64,000 nt of DNA, from contig CM051516.1 in assembly GCA_028015205.1 (NCBI GenBank), positions 50,410,230 through 50,474,229 on the forward strand, in the 5' to 3' direction. The notes beneath the pieces are model-generated. The model was not told the origin of the DNA, did no database searches, and saw only the letters and a list, made by a program, of their open reading frames with translations. Position numbers and translations under genes: made by a program. Positions 33,657-43,215 of this stretch are shown here, one piece after another (positions within the stretch are counted from its first letter, which is position 1; every line of letters starts with the position of its first letter). The DNA is from Mytilisepta virgata (Eukaryota > Mollusca > Bivalvia > Mytilida > Mytilidae).

Positions 33657-34994
33657 TCAATTCGTCTTCGATCTGTTTTGGGTCTCTATGGTAAAGTTCT
33701 TGTGTCTGTCCTGGATAAATCGAACGCAATATAATCCACTGCTGTCTCCGTCCCGAGGTTGCACACGAACCTTGTTGAACATGTATTGAGGACCGTTGAC
33801 TGTCAAAACGTTTCTGAAGCGACGGTGATAGGTTTCAGGTGCCCGTCCAAAGGAATCGAAGAATTCGGCCGGTCCGTCTTTGGGAAAATGAAACGCTACC
33901 CAGTGAATGCCTTTTCCGTCGCAATCGTCCGTGTTGACGACAAAACTCCAAGGTCTGTTCTCGACTTTGGCTGGAAGGTCGTTGGCGCAGCACACATTGA
34001 CCGGTAAGTCTTCGAGGTAACATTCCAACTCGTACCCGTAGGTTCCTTTGACGTCATTGCTCTCCTTTCTACATCGTTTGCGCGGCGGTTGACAATCTCT
34101 CTCTTGATGCTCTCTAAGTCCCCATGCGTGTACAAACACTAGTCCGCAATCTGTGCAAGCCAAGAGGTCTGATTCTTCGCGGACACTGTCTTCTTCGTCA
34201 ATATCCATATCGTCTCTCGAGTCGGCGGTTTCTTCCTCCTCTCCCTTCCCCAAGATGTTGTCTCGCAGTCTCAAATGATCTGGTGTATCGGCCTTTAAGT
34301 CCACTAGAAAATAACTATGGGGACTCTTCATCGCCTGTTCGAAGACCCTTAGTAGATAATCTCTATTCCGCGGATACATCTGTCTTCCCAATGTGGCAAT
34401 CGGTTGACGATCGACTGGGTTGTTAAAGAGGACTAGGTAATGGCAGTTTCTTCTCTGAGTCGGATCTTTGTCAAAGTACAGGTTCTGATTAACGGAGACG
34501 ACCGACAGGTTCCGATGATGCGATCCTTCTGTGAAGAGGTCGTTGATTCGAGGGTCCTTGATGGACATCATGTCGTCCAATATCACCATGTTTCTTTTGC
34601 GGGTGTCAAAATAATGGTCGGCGTCCAAGTCCGAAGGTATTCCGCGAACAAACTCCACCCTTGGTTCCACTTCCCGTCGTATTTCGTCATAGAGCGGTTG
34701 CCATCGTTTGTACAACCAGACAATTCTCTCTGGTGTGGGAGTCATCGCGCTTTGTGCTCGTCTCAGCATTTCTTTGACAAAGTACGTCTTGTCGCAGGAT
34801 GAAGGTCCCGACACGATTATGGTGAAAGGATGTCGGAAGCGAAAACGATGCTCAGGCGTCGACGGTGGCGAATGTGGTGGTGGTGGAGGTGGAGGTGGTG
34901 GCGGTGGTGGTGCTCCTCTTCCATGCATTTTACGATGATGTCTCAACATGGCGTCTCTTCTGGAAAACGGCTTGTGACAGGTAGGACACTTCAT
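33657..34994 (-). CDS. packaging ATPase fused to adenain-like protease (445 aa), catalytic residues altered
   Basis: Residues 1-24 are a C2H2 finger (CPTCHKPFSRRDAMLRHHRKMH), followed by 12 prolines. Residues 50-255 are an A32/FtsK-type packaging ATPase: Walker A at 63-70 reads GPSSCDKT, Walker B is NMVILDD (135-141), then DLFTEGSHHRNLSVVSVNQN and an arginine-rich RRNCHYLVLFNNP. An acidic linker and a second finger (C280, C283, H296, C301) follow. Residues 340-430 resemble the adenovirus-type cysteine protease: His364 (GIHWVAF), Asp380 (FFDSFG) and the DSSGLYC segment. Two oddities stand out. The Walker A glycine before Lys is Asp68, and the position of the catalytic Cys is Ser419. In virus-like elements the ATPase loads DNA into capsids and the protease matures virions. 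Here both may be dead, though the frame is open. In relatives they are usually separate genes. Confidence 0.8.
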   Translation of the reverse strand: MKCPTCHKPFSRRDAMLRHHRKMHGRGAPPPPPPPPPPPPHSPPSTPEHRFRFRHPFTIIVSGPSSCDKTYFVKEMLRRAQSAMTPTPERIVWLYKRWQPLYDEIRREVEPRVEFVRGIPSDLDADHYFDTRKRNMVILDDMMSIKDPRINDLFTEGSHHRNLSVVSVNQNLYFDKDPTQRRNCHYLVLFNNPVDRQPIATLGRQMYPRNRDYLLRVFEQAMKSPHSYFLVDLKADTPDHLRLRDNILGKGEEEETADSRDDMDIDEEDSVREESDLLACTDCGLVFVHAWGLREHQERDCQPPRKRCRKESNDVKGTYGYELECYLEDLPVNVCCANDLPAKVENRPWSFVVNTDDCDGKGIHWVAFHFPKDGPAEFFDSFGRAPETYHRRFRNVLTVNGPQYMFNKVRVQPRDGDSSGLYCVRFIQDRHKNFTIETQNRSKTN

Positions 34995-35009
34995 CTTTAA
35001 CGATCCGTA

Positions 35010-35462
35010 TTACTCTCTTCCTCTTATAACTTTTTGGAAGTGGAACAAACAGAACACGTGATCATCCTTACATCGACAGATGTTTAACTGATCGTCTTTT
35101 AAGGTAATTTCCATCGTTTTCATGTCGCTGTTACGGACCATTACGTAGCGAGGTCGTTCAAAGACAATATCCGTTATCTCTTCGTTTCGAACGGACACAG
35201 ACTGTAAGAGAGGTTGGAAGTTGTCTCTAACGTAAGACCAATCCCCAACCACATCGCTGCACACGTAAATCCTTTTCGTCGGTGATTCGAATGCAGGCAC
35301 GAACGTCAACTCTAGCAAGGCACATTCCCACAATCCATCCATGGAGTAAGTCTTCGGTAGCATTATTCTGAACTGACCTCCGTTATTTTGAGGGAAGTGC
35401 TCCACCGAATCGCTGCTATTGACAAACAGGTAAAACTCTTCCATCGTGTATGAAATGTACAT
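35010..35462 (-). CDS. conserved virion-type protein of Maverick-like elements (150 aa)
   Basis: The likely start is the second Met (MEEFYLFVNSSDSVEHFPQN). The first, six residues upstream, is also possible. Motifs I recall from a family encoded beside the ATPase in invertebrate Mavericks are FYL..SSDS..FPQNN, a segment with LPKTYSMDGLWECALLELTF, and a later IVFERPRYVMVRNSDMKTME with IEIT-like strands ending LFHFQK. The pattern suggests a beta-rich structural protein, possibly a minor capsid or penton-type component (inference). It lies 15 bp upstream of the ATPase-protease gene in the same direction. No break is visible. Confidence 0.6.
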   Translation of the reverse strand: MYISYTMEEFYLFVNSSDSVEHFPQNNGGQFRIMLPKTYSMDGLWECALLELTFVPAFESPTKRIYVCSDVVGDWSYVRDNFQPLLQSVSVRNEEITDIVFERPRYVMVRNSDMKTMEITLKDDQLNICRCKDDHVFCLFHFQKVIRGRE

Positions 35463-35490
35463 CTTTTCTGTCTCCTCTTATAAACTTTTA

Positions 35491-35740
35491 TCACACCACC
35501 ACCACATTAACCCATGCGTTGTAGAACTCTAGCATATCGAGTCTAGCCTCTTGTATGGATTGACATTTTCCGTTACAGTTAATGGTTCCGTTAGAAAATA
35601 ACAGACAGTTTCCTCCAATCTTTCGATGTTGCCAGATCAGTCACGAAAACGAACGAGGCGTTTGACAAACGATAGATCAACGCACGTAAATCGATGGAAC
35701 ATGCCAAATTGGATTGTGCGACGACGTTGGTCAGGTACAT
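35491..35740 (-). pseudogene. single-repeat TBP-like protein with one frameshift
   Basis: The ATG at 35740 opens MYLTNVVAQSNLACSIDLRA, the first strand and helix of a TATA-binding-protein repeat (NVVA..NL.C.IDLR..). This frame stops at 35591 after 49 aa. A neighbouring frame, ending TGA at 35491, continues with SNGTINCNGKCQSIQEARLD, matching the TBP FSSGK..CTGAKS..EAR second half. One TBP repeat is about 85 residues and this gene totals about 83, so it would hold a single repeat rather than the usual two. The start overlaps the end of the CARD-like gene's alternative frame by a few bases, typical of tight viral packing. A role in element transcription is inference. Confidence 0.55.
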
Positions 35741-35999
35741 TCCAATAAATCTGCTAACTCTTCACACTCGTGGATGAAGAGCTTCGATAAAGAGTATAAG
35801 CTCGAGACCCTCTTCTCGTCAGGGTGAAGATCAATTGTCTGTTTTTACGTCTACTCGTGTTTTGATAGACGATGTCCTCGGCAAGATCTTGGGTCAAAAT
35901 ACGTTGTGCTACCGAATAATTCACGACTTCTTCCGTGGGTGTTTCTTCGACTAATCGTACTAAATGGCTCAGGAGCTTCTTTTGGTCACGTCTGTCCAT
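35731..35999 (-). CDS. CARD-like (death-fold) small protein, C-terminus frameshifted
   Basis: The frame at 35999-35754 encodes 81 aa: MDRRDQKKLLSHLVRLVEET, then ILTQDLAEDIVYQN, then TRRGSRAYTLYRS. The sequence of helices, with ILT..(A/E)E.I, R+.R+L and RRG..A, fits a caspase-recruitment domain. Just downstream a different frame reads HECEELADLLECT up to TGA at 35731, which is what the last CARD helix usually looks like. The annotated frame probably ends on a frameshift tail. It is the outermost gene next to the right TIR. CARDs act in innate immune and death signalling, so a virus-like element could use one to interfere, but that is inference. Confidence 0.5.
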
Positions 36000-36108
36000 G
36001 TGAACGGATAATGATGAAATGAAAGAGGATCGTTTCTACCCGCTTTCAAATAAAATTCGATCTTTTTGATTGGATGATTTTCGATCACGTGGTATAGGGT
36101 TAACGTGA

Positions 36109-36360
36109 CCAAATAAGGACTGAGCGATGACTCACGTATTTACCATTCGGTGTCTTGATGACTCATATAAGACTTTGTAGACCAAATAAGGACTGCGCGA
36201 TGACTCACGTATTTACCATTCGGTGTCTTGATGACTCATAAGACTTTGTTGACCGAATAAGGACTGCGCGATGACTCACGTATTTACCATTCGGCGTCTT
36301 GATGACTCATAAGACTTTCTTGACCAAATAAGGACTGCGAGATGATCTGATGACTCACGT
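36109..36360. repeat. 71-bp tandem units with AP-1-type sites
   Basis: The unit includes AATAAGGACTGCGCGATGAC, then TCACGTATTTACCATTCGG, then TGATGACTCAT. About 3.5 copies are present, each with two TGACTCA motifs. Related units sit inverted at 23650-23800. Confidence 0.85.
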
Positions 36361-37524
36361 CGGTGGTGAGGCAGATGTCCATATATAGAAAAGGGGGAGG
36401 GGCGTATGTCCCTATATGGAAAAGGAGGGAGGGGCGTATGTCCCTATATGGAAAAGGAGGCGGGGCATGACCATATTTGGGTGCGCCTTAACGCCTTACT
36501 TTTTTAATGGGGATAAAAGATCCTAACCCCTACTACTCACACATTCTCAACTGAAAACAAGTTTTGAACACATTGTGAAAAAAACTAAAATAGAAAAGCA
36601 TAAAGTATATCTTTCTCAAACGTATTCAATACGTTACTTACAACACACATTCTCAACTGAAAACAAGTTTCGAACACATTGTGAAAAAAACTAAAATAGA
36701 AAAGCATAGACTACTGACCACCAAGTGTCCGACTCCTTGAGTATCAGTTTCTGAACAAAAAAAAATTTAAGATAATACGTCTTAAAAATAACACACCAGA
36801 GGCTTGAGTCGCTGATGATGGGTACGGCCTTGATCCTATTAATCGATCTAAACAGGTACCCGAAACACTTGGGTAGGTGTTGAATAGTTTGTGGCAGATT
36901 GGGAGTGGTCTCAAATTAATCTTTTAATATTTTGCCTATCAACAGGCCACCTACGGACCCCTCCGAAGAGTTGTTGATAGGGTTCTTTATCGTTCGAAGA
37001 GCGTGGCCTCTCTCTCAACACGGAACTTCGGATTTCAACTAGAATTCAAAACGTTTTCTTTTACCGAAGACAACTACTAGGCGGAATATACATCATGATA
37101 CTGAACACATGATAGGAAAACAATTTTTGCTTTCCTTCTCATAGGAAAACAAATATTTTGTCGAACGAAGGTTTCGAAAAAAAATTAAGAGCACAGTGAA
37201 AATCCCAGCCCCCCTCCCGATAAGAAAATGGTTGTTGCCTTAAACAAAAACTTTTTTATTAAGCCAAACATACTAGGCGATAGACACTTTGCTATACATA
37301 TTTGCATCTTAGTGGGCGTTCCCTGGTTTTAAACAAATATATCTGGAATCGACAAACTCAGTTGACATACGGAATGGCCTAGCTCTGAGGAGGGTTGCCC
37401 TGAAAAATCTCTTAAAATAACCCGAAACATTGAATAAAATACATGTAATACAAAACACAATGTAAGGTCAAAATCGCGATCTAAACCATAAGTGGGGCGG
37501 GAAGAGGGGGGTATGATCATTTAA

Positions 37525-37885
37525 AAAAGGTATGTGCATATATAGAAAAAGTATAAAGAAAAAGTATGTGCTAATGTATATAGACAAAGTATGTACATAT
37601 GTAGACAAAGTATGTGCATATATAGACAAAGTATAAAGATAAAGTATGTGCATATATAGACAATGTATGTGCGTATATAGACAAAGTATGTGCATATATA
37701 GACAAAGTATGTGCATATATAGACACAGTATAAAGATAAAGTATGTGCATATATAGACAATGTATGTGCATATATAGACAAAGTATGTGCATATATAGAC
37801 AATTATGCGCATATATCGACAAAGCATGTGCATATATAGAAAAAGTATGTGCATATAAAGTCAAGTATGTGCATATATAGAAATA
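37525..37885. repeat. 19-bp minisatellite inside right TIR
   Basis: AAAGTATGTGCATATATAGA units, the inverse of the left-side array, with about 17 copies. Open minus-strand frames here are repeat translations. Confidence 0.95.
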
Positions 37886-37989
37886 AGTACATGTAAGGCA
37901 ACTATGGCGTTCCATAATTATGCCACTGGCAATATATAGATATTTATATGTATACTGCAAAACGTATGTGTTTACTGGTAATACTCCTC

Positions 37990-38222
37990 ACCTTGTATGT
38001 GTGTACCGTGAGCAGGTTCTGTAAATAATTTTATTTGCTTTTATAAGTGATGTACATACATACTAATACATATTTAATTGTGTTGAAAATTATATAAGAG
38101 TTATGTGTTGTAGGAGGGAGTTGTCTCCCATTTGTCAATGATTGTGAATGTATAAAATTATGTGTTCTGTAATATGCCCTCCTGGGGCCCTAATTTGGAA
38201 ATAAAGTATCTATCTATCTATC
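37990..38222 (+). mobile_element. LINE 3' fragment with TATC tail
   Basis: It ends GGGGCCCTAATTTGGAAATAAA followed by a (GTATC)(TATC)n tail. This is the same 3' motif as at 27570 and 17776. Confidence 0.6.
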
Positions 38223-38352
38223 AAAGGTCCAAAATTTCTATATAACACCCAACTCGGTCGTGGCACAAAGCTATCTAAAAAAGAGTAAATTACACATATA
38301 TTTCAATTTTAAAATAACTATTGTCTTGCTTTCGGCCAGTATATTAAACAGT

Positions 38353-38795
38353 TGCACACTTGCCAACATATTTTTGCTAGAATCCCTGATAAATTTTTTT
38401 GGTTAATATGAAAATGAAAATATCTGATAAAATGCCGACGGTTAAGAAACTTGAAAATGAAGTTTCTTAACCGTCGGCATTTTATCAGATATTTTCATTT
38501 TCATATAAACCAAAAAATTCCTGATCGACACAGCTCCTGCATTTTTTTTCACATCTAAAGTGATCCTGTCTTTTTATTTTCCCCAAAATCCTGGTCCTGC
38601 CCTTTTATTTCAATTCCGATCCTACCCCCCCCCCCCCCCCCCCCAATAAAAATCAAACGGTTGCTCCCTAAGCACTGACAAAATCCCTGGGAGATGTAGA
38701 TATCCCGGAGAATTTTACAATCCACCCGGTAACCCGGTAATGGGGTCAAATAGCCGGAGGTTCCTGGAGAAATCCGGAGAATTGGCATGTATGTA
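38353..38795. mobile_element. MITE-like element, CATACTTGCCAA family, copy 2
   Basis: It begins ACACTTGCCAACATATTTTT and ends ATTGGCATGTATG. It contains a long hairpin (38395-38517), a C-tract near 38626 and CCGGAGG..CCTGGAGAAATCCGG. Confidence 0.6.
38395..38517. repeat. 57-bp-arm hairpin
   Basis: Arms 38395-38451 and 38461-38517 pair with a single mismatch around a 9-base loop (TGAAAATGA). The arms contain GATAAAATGCCGACGGTTAA. Confidence 0.9.
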
Positions 38796-38989
38796 GATAG
38801 CATTTCGTAACATGTCTAATAGTCTTGTTGTAAAACCATAACTGCTACTTCTGATTCTAATATAACACAACATAATATTCCGATGGGGAACTTTTCTTAA
38901 TGTTTTTAGTCCGAAATCACAAGTCTAAACAGCTTATGTATGCTTTTGTGTATGTAAATTGTAATGTGATTGATTTCTAAAGGTAAAAA

Positions 38990-41345
38990 GGTCTCTTGAG
39001 TCATGCGGTCTAACACATGATTTCACCGTACAATTATCATTTAAGGGCCACATTTTAAAATGTTTAACTTTGGAAGTTTTCCGGACGTTAATTTTTACGT
39101 GTAAAGTTTCGTTTTAGCTGAGGGTAGATCCAAAACATCACAGTTCTCAAATATATGATTAAGTTCTAGTTTTTCAAAAATATCTTTCATTTGAGTACAC
39201 CAATTTCCCTTTATAGAAATTTCCCATTTGAATACTTTCTTTGTCAGTCTATTTTCGTCCATTAAAGCAAGTCTATTCCACAACCTTATCATATTCATTC
39301 ATCTCTTCTGCGTATCTAACAACCAACCGACTTCGCTATTAAGGGCTATTAGTGGTGAACATCTACGTAGTCCTAAGAAATATCGTAATGCTCGATTTTT
39401 CAGCATATCAACACAGTGGTAAGTTTTATATCCCGATACTCCAGAACAATAATCCAATGTTAGAACAACACATGACTTAAATAGCGTTTCAAATGTTTTG
39501 AATTCTATGTATTTATATGAGTGTATTTTCGAAATAAATGACCCTAATGCTCTACCTCCTGCTTTTGAAAATGTCTCTGCTGCAATACTGTAGTGTAGTT
39601 TCTTGTGAAATATCACCCCCAGATCTTATATTGTTCGACAAACTGTAGATCTTCATTTCCAATTTTGAATGAATATTTACTTATATTTTCGGAAATGCAT
39701 AATATTAGACTTTGCACAGTTAATTTTAAGTCGCCATCTTTTACACCAATCACTTAGTACATTTAGTGTATCTTGTACATCAGATTCATTTTCAGTTAAT
39801 ATGAGAATAACGTCGGAGATCAATTATCACCTTGTCGAACACAATTTACGCATTTAAACTAGTTTGTCCTATATCCATTTACATTTATACATGATTCGAC
39901 TTGAAATAGCGTTATACATGTTTCCATCTATGCCACTTAGCTGAATCTTCTATTGTAATAGATCACGGTCTATAAAATCAAACGCCTTTTGCAAATCAAC
40001 GAATGTGGCAAACGTAGCTTTTCGGTTTTGTAATACACTATTCAATAAGAATATATGATATTCACACGATCTGTCTTTGCGAAATCCGTTTTGTTCAATA
40101 TTAAATCATTTTCTTCCAAAAACTGTTGAAGTCAACTGTTTAATACTGAACTGTAGCATTTAGCATCAACTGAAAGCAGACTTATACCTCTATAATTTAG
40201 AGGCATTCTCTGATCAAGACTTGCACTTTTCGGAAAAGGATAAATCAGAGCCTTCCTCCATACTGACGGAACTTTCTCAGTTCAAAACACAACTGAAATA
40301 GTCTATGCAAAACCTTTATAGTTTCTGTATTTTTTAAGGTTTTATTGTACAATAAATCAATGCGGGATGCTTTACCATCCTTTGCACGATACACAATCTT
40401 CCCAACTTCTTCGCTAGTGATATTCGAGTTAAAATATTCATTTTGTGTATAAAGTGGATCCAACATGTTGTCTTCCAGTAATCGTTTATGTTGTAAAGCT
40501 GTCCGATAGAATTCATTGTCATATTCTATGTTTTAGTTTTCATATAACTTCGAGAACTCTGATTCCCATTTATTATAAGAACTGTCATTGTGTCTAGTGA
40601 AACTTTATCGTTCACTGTGTAGCATTCCACTGGTATATCATGAGACTTCCGTTTGGGACCAGGTTTTTTTCGTTCACTCCAGAATTTCCGAGGATCCTCT
40701 GTTGATGCGGTTTCAATGTCCAACGCTAAATCTGTTTTGTACATGTACTTCCGCTCGTAGAATCGCAATTGTTTATCAAAACGGTTTTGTGCGATGAAAA
40801 TGCTGATCTTGCTTGACGTCGATCTCTTTTTCCATGACATTTAATAAACGCTGTTTCTTTGGTTCGCATGTCTTTCCATAGTGTGGTTAGCTCTTCGTTC
40901 CAATACGGTTTATTCAATCTAAGGCGTTTCCTAGTTTTCCGTGTTGAATCTGTGAACGGTATTTTATTTTCCATTACCTTAATGACAATATCACATAGAT
41001 CATATATACTATCCAATTCTTCTTGTTCTCTGCACAACTCAATTTTTCTGATTAAATCATTTAATGCCTTTTTTTACTGTATCCGAATACATGAAGTCAT
41101 TTGGAATCTGTTTCCATTTAAAATGTTTTGTTTCGGTACGCTGATTTTCTGTGAATACGTCATTGTCAATTATAGTTGTGTTTTCAGAAGTGTTACATTT
41201 CACGGCATAAGAATAGCGATATTCAAATACTAAAAAATGTGTGATCTGGCACTTTACTTAGAGTTCCTATTAAATGTTGCATACTTTCGTTGTCTATAAT
41301 ACTGTTACATGTAATAATTTTAAAGTCAAAGGCATCACATAGAAC
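38990..41345 (-). pseudogene. decayed non-LTR retrotransposon (minus strand)
   Basis: Pieces of one LINE lie in order from 41345 to about 38990, in shifting frames: an endonuclease tail; a linker with RLNKPYWNEELTTLWKDMR; EDPRKFWSERKKPGPKRK; an RT start with TSEEVGKIVYRAKDGKAS; NYRGISLLSVDAKCYSSVLN; VDLQKAFDFIDRDLLQ; FRKYKYSFKIGNEDLQFVEQ in part; and the post-RT part (FETLFKSCVVLTLDYCSGVS) at 39616-39299, then NMIRLWNRLALMDENRLTKK after one in-frame TGA. Many frameshifts make it an old relic. It is a different family from the LINE at 24947. Confidence 0.8.
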
Positions 41346-42235
41346 ATCTCGAGGAGTAACACAAGCTCCCACCAAAAGTAGGTCACTTTGACCTACTTAT
41401 CATGCTTCATTGACTTAGGTTAAGTTTTTTGTTCGAGTTCAGATCTCCGATACCAAGGGACCTACAATCATATTACTTGGTGTGAGGGTGCATCTCTGGA
41501 TTTAATACAGCCTTCAACCAAAATTAGGTCATTCTGACCTACTTATCGCACTGCGTTGACTTCGGTTAAGTTTTACCTCCGAGTTTAGTTCTCTAATTTC
41601 TAGTCATATTTTTTGGTTTCAGGGTGCATCTCGGGAAGTAACACAGCCTCCCACCAAACTTAGGTCACTCTGACTGATTTAACGTGCTTCATTGTCCTAG
41701 GTTAAGTTTTACATCAGAGTTCAGTTCTCAGATACCAAGGGACCTAGTCATATTACTTGGTGTGCGGGTGCATCTCGGGGATTAACACAGCCTCACACCA
41801 AAATTAGGTCACTCTGACCTACTTATCGTGCTCCATTGACTTAGGTTAAGTTTTACGTCTGAGTTTAGTTCTATAATACCTAGTCATATTTCTTGGTTTC
41901 AGGGTGAATCTCGGGAAGTAACACAGTCTCCTACCAAACTTAGGTCACTCTGACTGATTTACCGTGCTTCATTGTCCTAGTTTAAGTTTTACATCAGAGT
42001 TCAGTTTTCAGATACCAAGGGACAATCATATTACTTGGTTTCAGGGTGCATCTCGGGGAGTAACAGATTCCACCAAAATTAGGTCATTCTGACCTACTTA
42101 CTGCGCTTCATTGACTTAGGTTAAGTTTTACGTCTGAGTTCAGTTCTCCGATATCAATCGACCTACAATCATATTACTTGCTGTAAGGGTGCATCTCCGG
42201 GAGCTACACAACCACACACCAAAATTAGTGAGAGA
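41346..42235. repeat. tandem array, unit about 140 bp, about 6.5 copies
   Basis: GGGTGCATCTCGGGGAGTAA, CACCAAAATTAGGTCACTCT, GACTTAGGTTAAGTTTTAC and CATATTACTTGGT recur near 41346, 41490, 41628, 41770, 41908, 42048 and 42190. Confidence 0.9.
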
Positions 42236-43215
42236 ACGAGGCGAACTTTTTAATCGTAGAACTCTGGTTTCTCAAGGTAAGATAAACAAACTTGTAGGAA
42301 CGAACATGGATACAAATCCCTGACATGCGAGGTCATAGGATACACTTTTGACAGAAGAAAAACTAAATACCATTGCTGCCAGGTAGCGTTCCAATTGGCG
42401 CACTGGTTTCTGACAATATTTTTAAATGAATTTTCCCATTATGCAACAGTGGCGGCCATCTTGGATGTGCCATAGAGGGGGCATTACTGCCAAGTTGAAT
42501 TCTAAATGGCTCACTTCTTATTGGTTTAAGACAACAAGATGTTTAGCTCTGGTGGCAATTTTAGATGGTTCCAATTGGTTCAATGGTTTCAGACAAGAAG
42601 ATTTTTAAGTGAATTTTCCCATGGCGTCCTATGTTTGACTGTAGTGGCCATCTTGGGTGGCAGAGGATGAATGGAGTGATGGATTAGTGACAATTATTAG
42701 ATGCATATAAGTTGATGTGATATGCTTAGTAATATACCGAAATGCTGAATCAGATTTTTAGCGTGCTTACACAGTAACAGTCTGCAGGAAAACATATCAC
42801 CCCAACCAGACTCTGAACCGACCAGTCTTTACTCCCAGATGCCGCATGCTTGGCAGAGTAGCAGGGAATACCAATGTCTTTGGTTTGAGCCAGCCAGGAA
42901 TCGAACCCACGACCTTCTGCACTCGAGACGAGCACACTACCATGAGGCCTTGTTGACGGCAGGGGAGGTCATTGGATGTAAGACCAATTTGCTCACAGGT
43001 TTCAAACAGGAAGATTTTAAAGTAAATTTTCCCATCGTCATATATGTTAAACTATATTCAGCTCTAGTGGCCATCTTGAATGGAAGGAAGGGTCATTGGA
43101 TACAATTCTGAAAGATGACCACCTCGGGACCATTGCTGCCAATTCAGCTTCAAATTGGTCACAGTTTCAGAGGAGATCTTTTATGTAAATTGTGGAGAGA
43201 CGGATGGACAAAAGA
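42236..43215. repeat. tandem array of the Helitron-like family at 10004, interrupted by a SINE
   Basis: GAATTTTCCCAT, GGCCATCTTGGATG, CATTGCTGCCAAG and TGGTTTCAGACAAGAAGAT recur, as in the PLAC8-like intron 1 array. The termini are not clear here. Confidence 0.65.
42745..42950 (-). mobile_element. tRNA-derived SINE, second family
   Basis: On the minus strand it shows TGGTAGTGTGCTCG (A-box-like) and GTGGGTTCGATTCCTGG (B box), then CCAAGCATGCGGCATCTGGG in the body. It has the same family head and body as the element at 63660-64000. Confidence 0.75.

Larger units (their letters stand above)
22495..37918. mobile_element. degraded Maverick/Polinton-like virus-like element with nested retrotransposons
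   Basis: Inverted terminal repeats (22495-23840 and 36105-37918) begin TGGAACGCCATAG at both outer ends. Between them are a packaging ATPase, an adenain-like protease, a virion-type protein, a DNA polymerase B stub, a PC4-like pseudogene, and TBP-like and CARD-like small genes. This gene set is typical of Mavericks and related adintovirus-like elements. Integrase, most of polymerase B and a major capsid gene are not found, so the copy is deleted as well as mutated. About 7.65 kb (24896-32547) is a later LTR insertion, itself holding a LINE. Without these the element would be about 7.8 kb. No clear 6-bp target duplication was found, so the outer edges are approximate. Confidence 0.75.
36105..37918 (-). 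repeat. right inverted terminal repeat of the virus-like element
   Basis: This is the inverted counterpart of 22495-23840. It is longer because the 71-bp units are more numerous, and because it has two copies of an ACACATTCTCAACTGAAAAC block (near 36540 and 36645) and about 500 bp not seen on the left. Confidence 0.8.
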
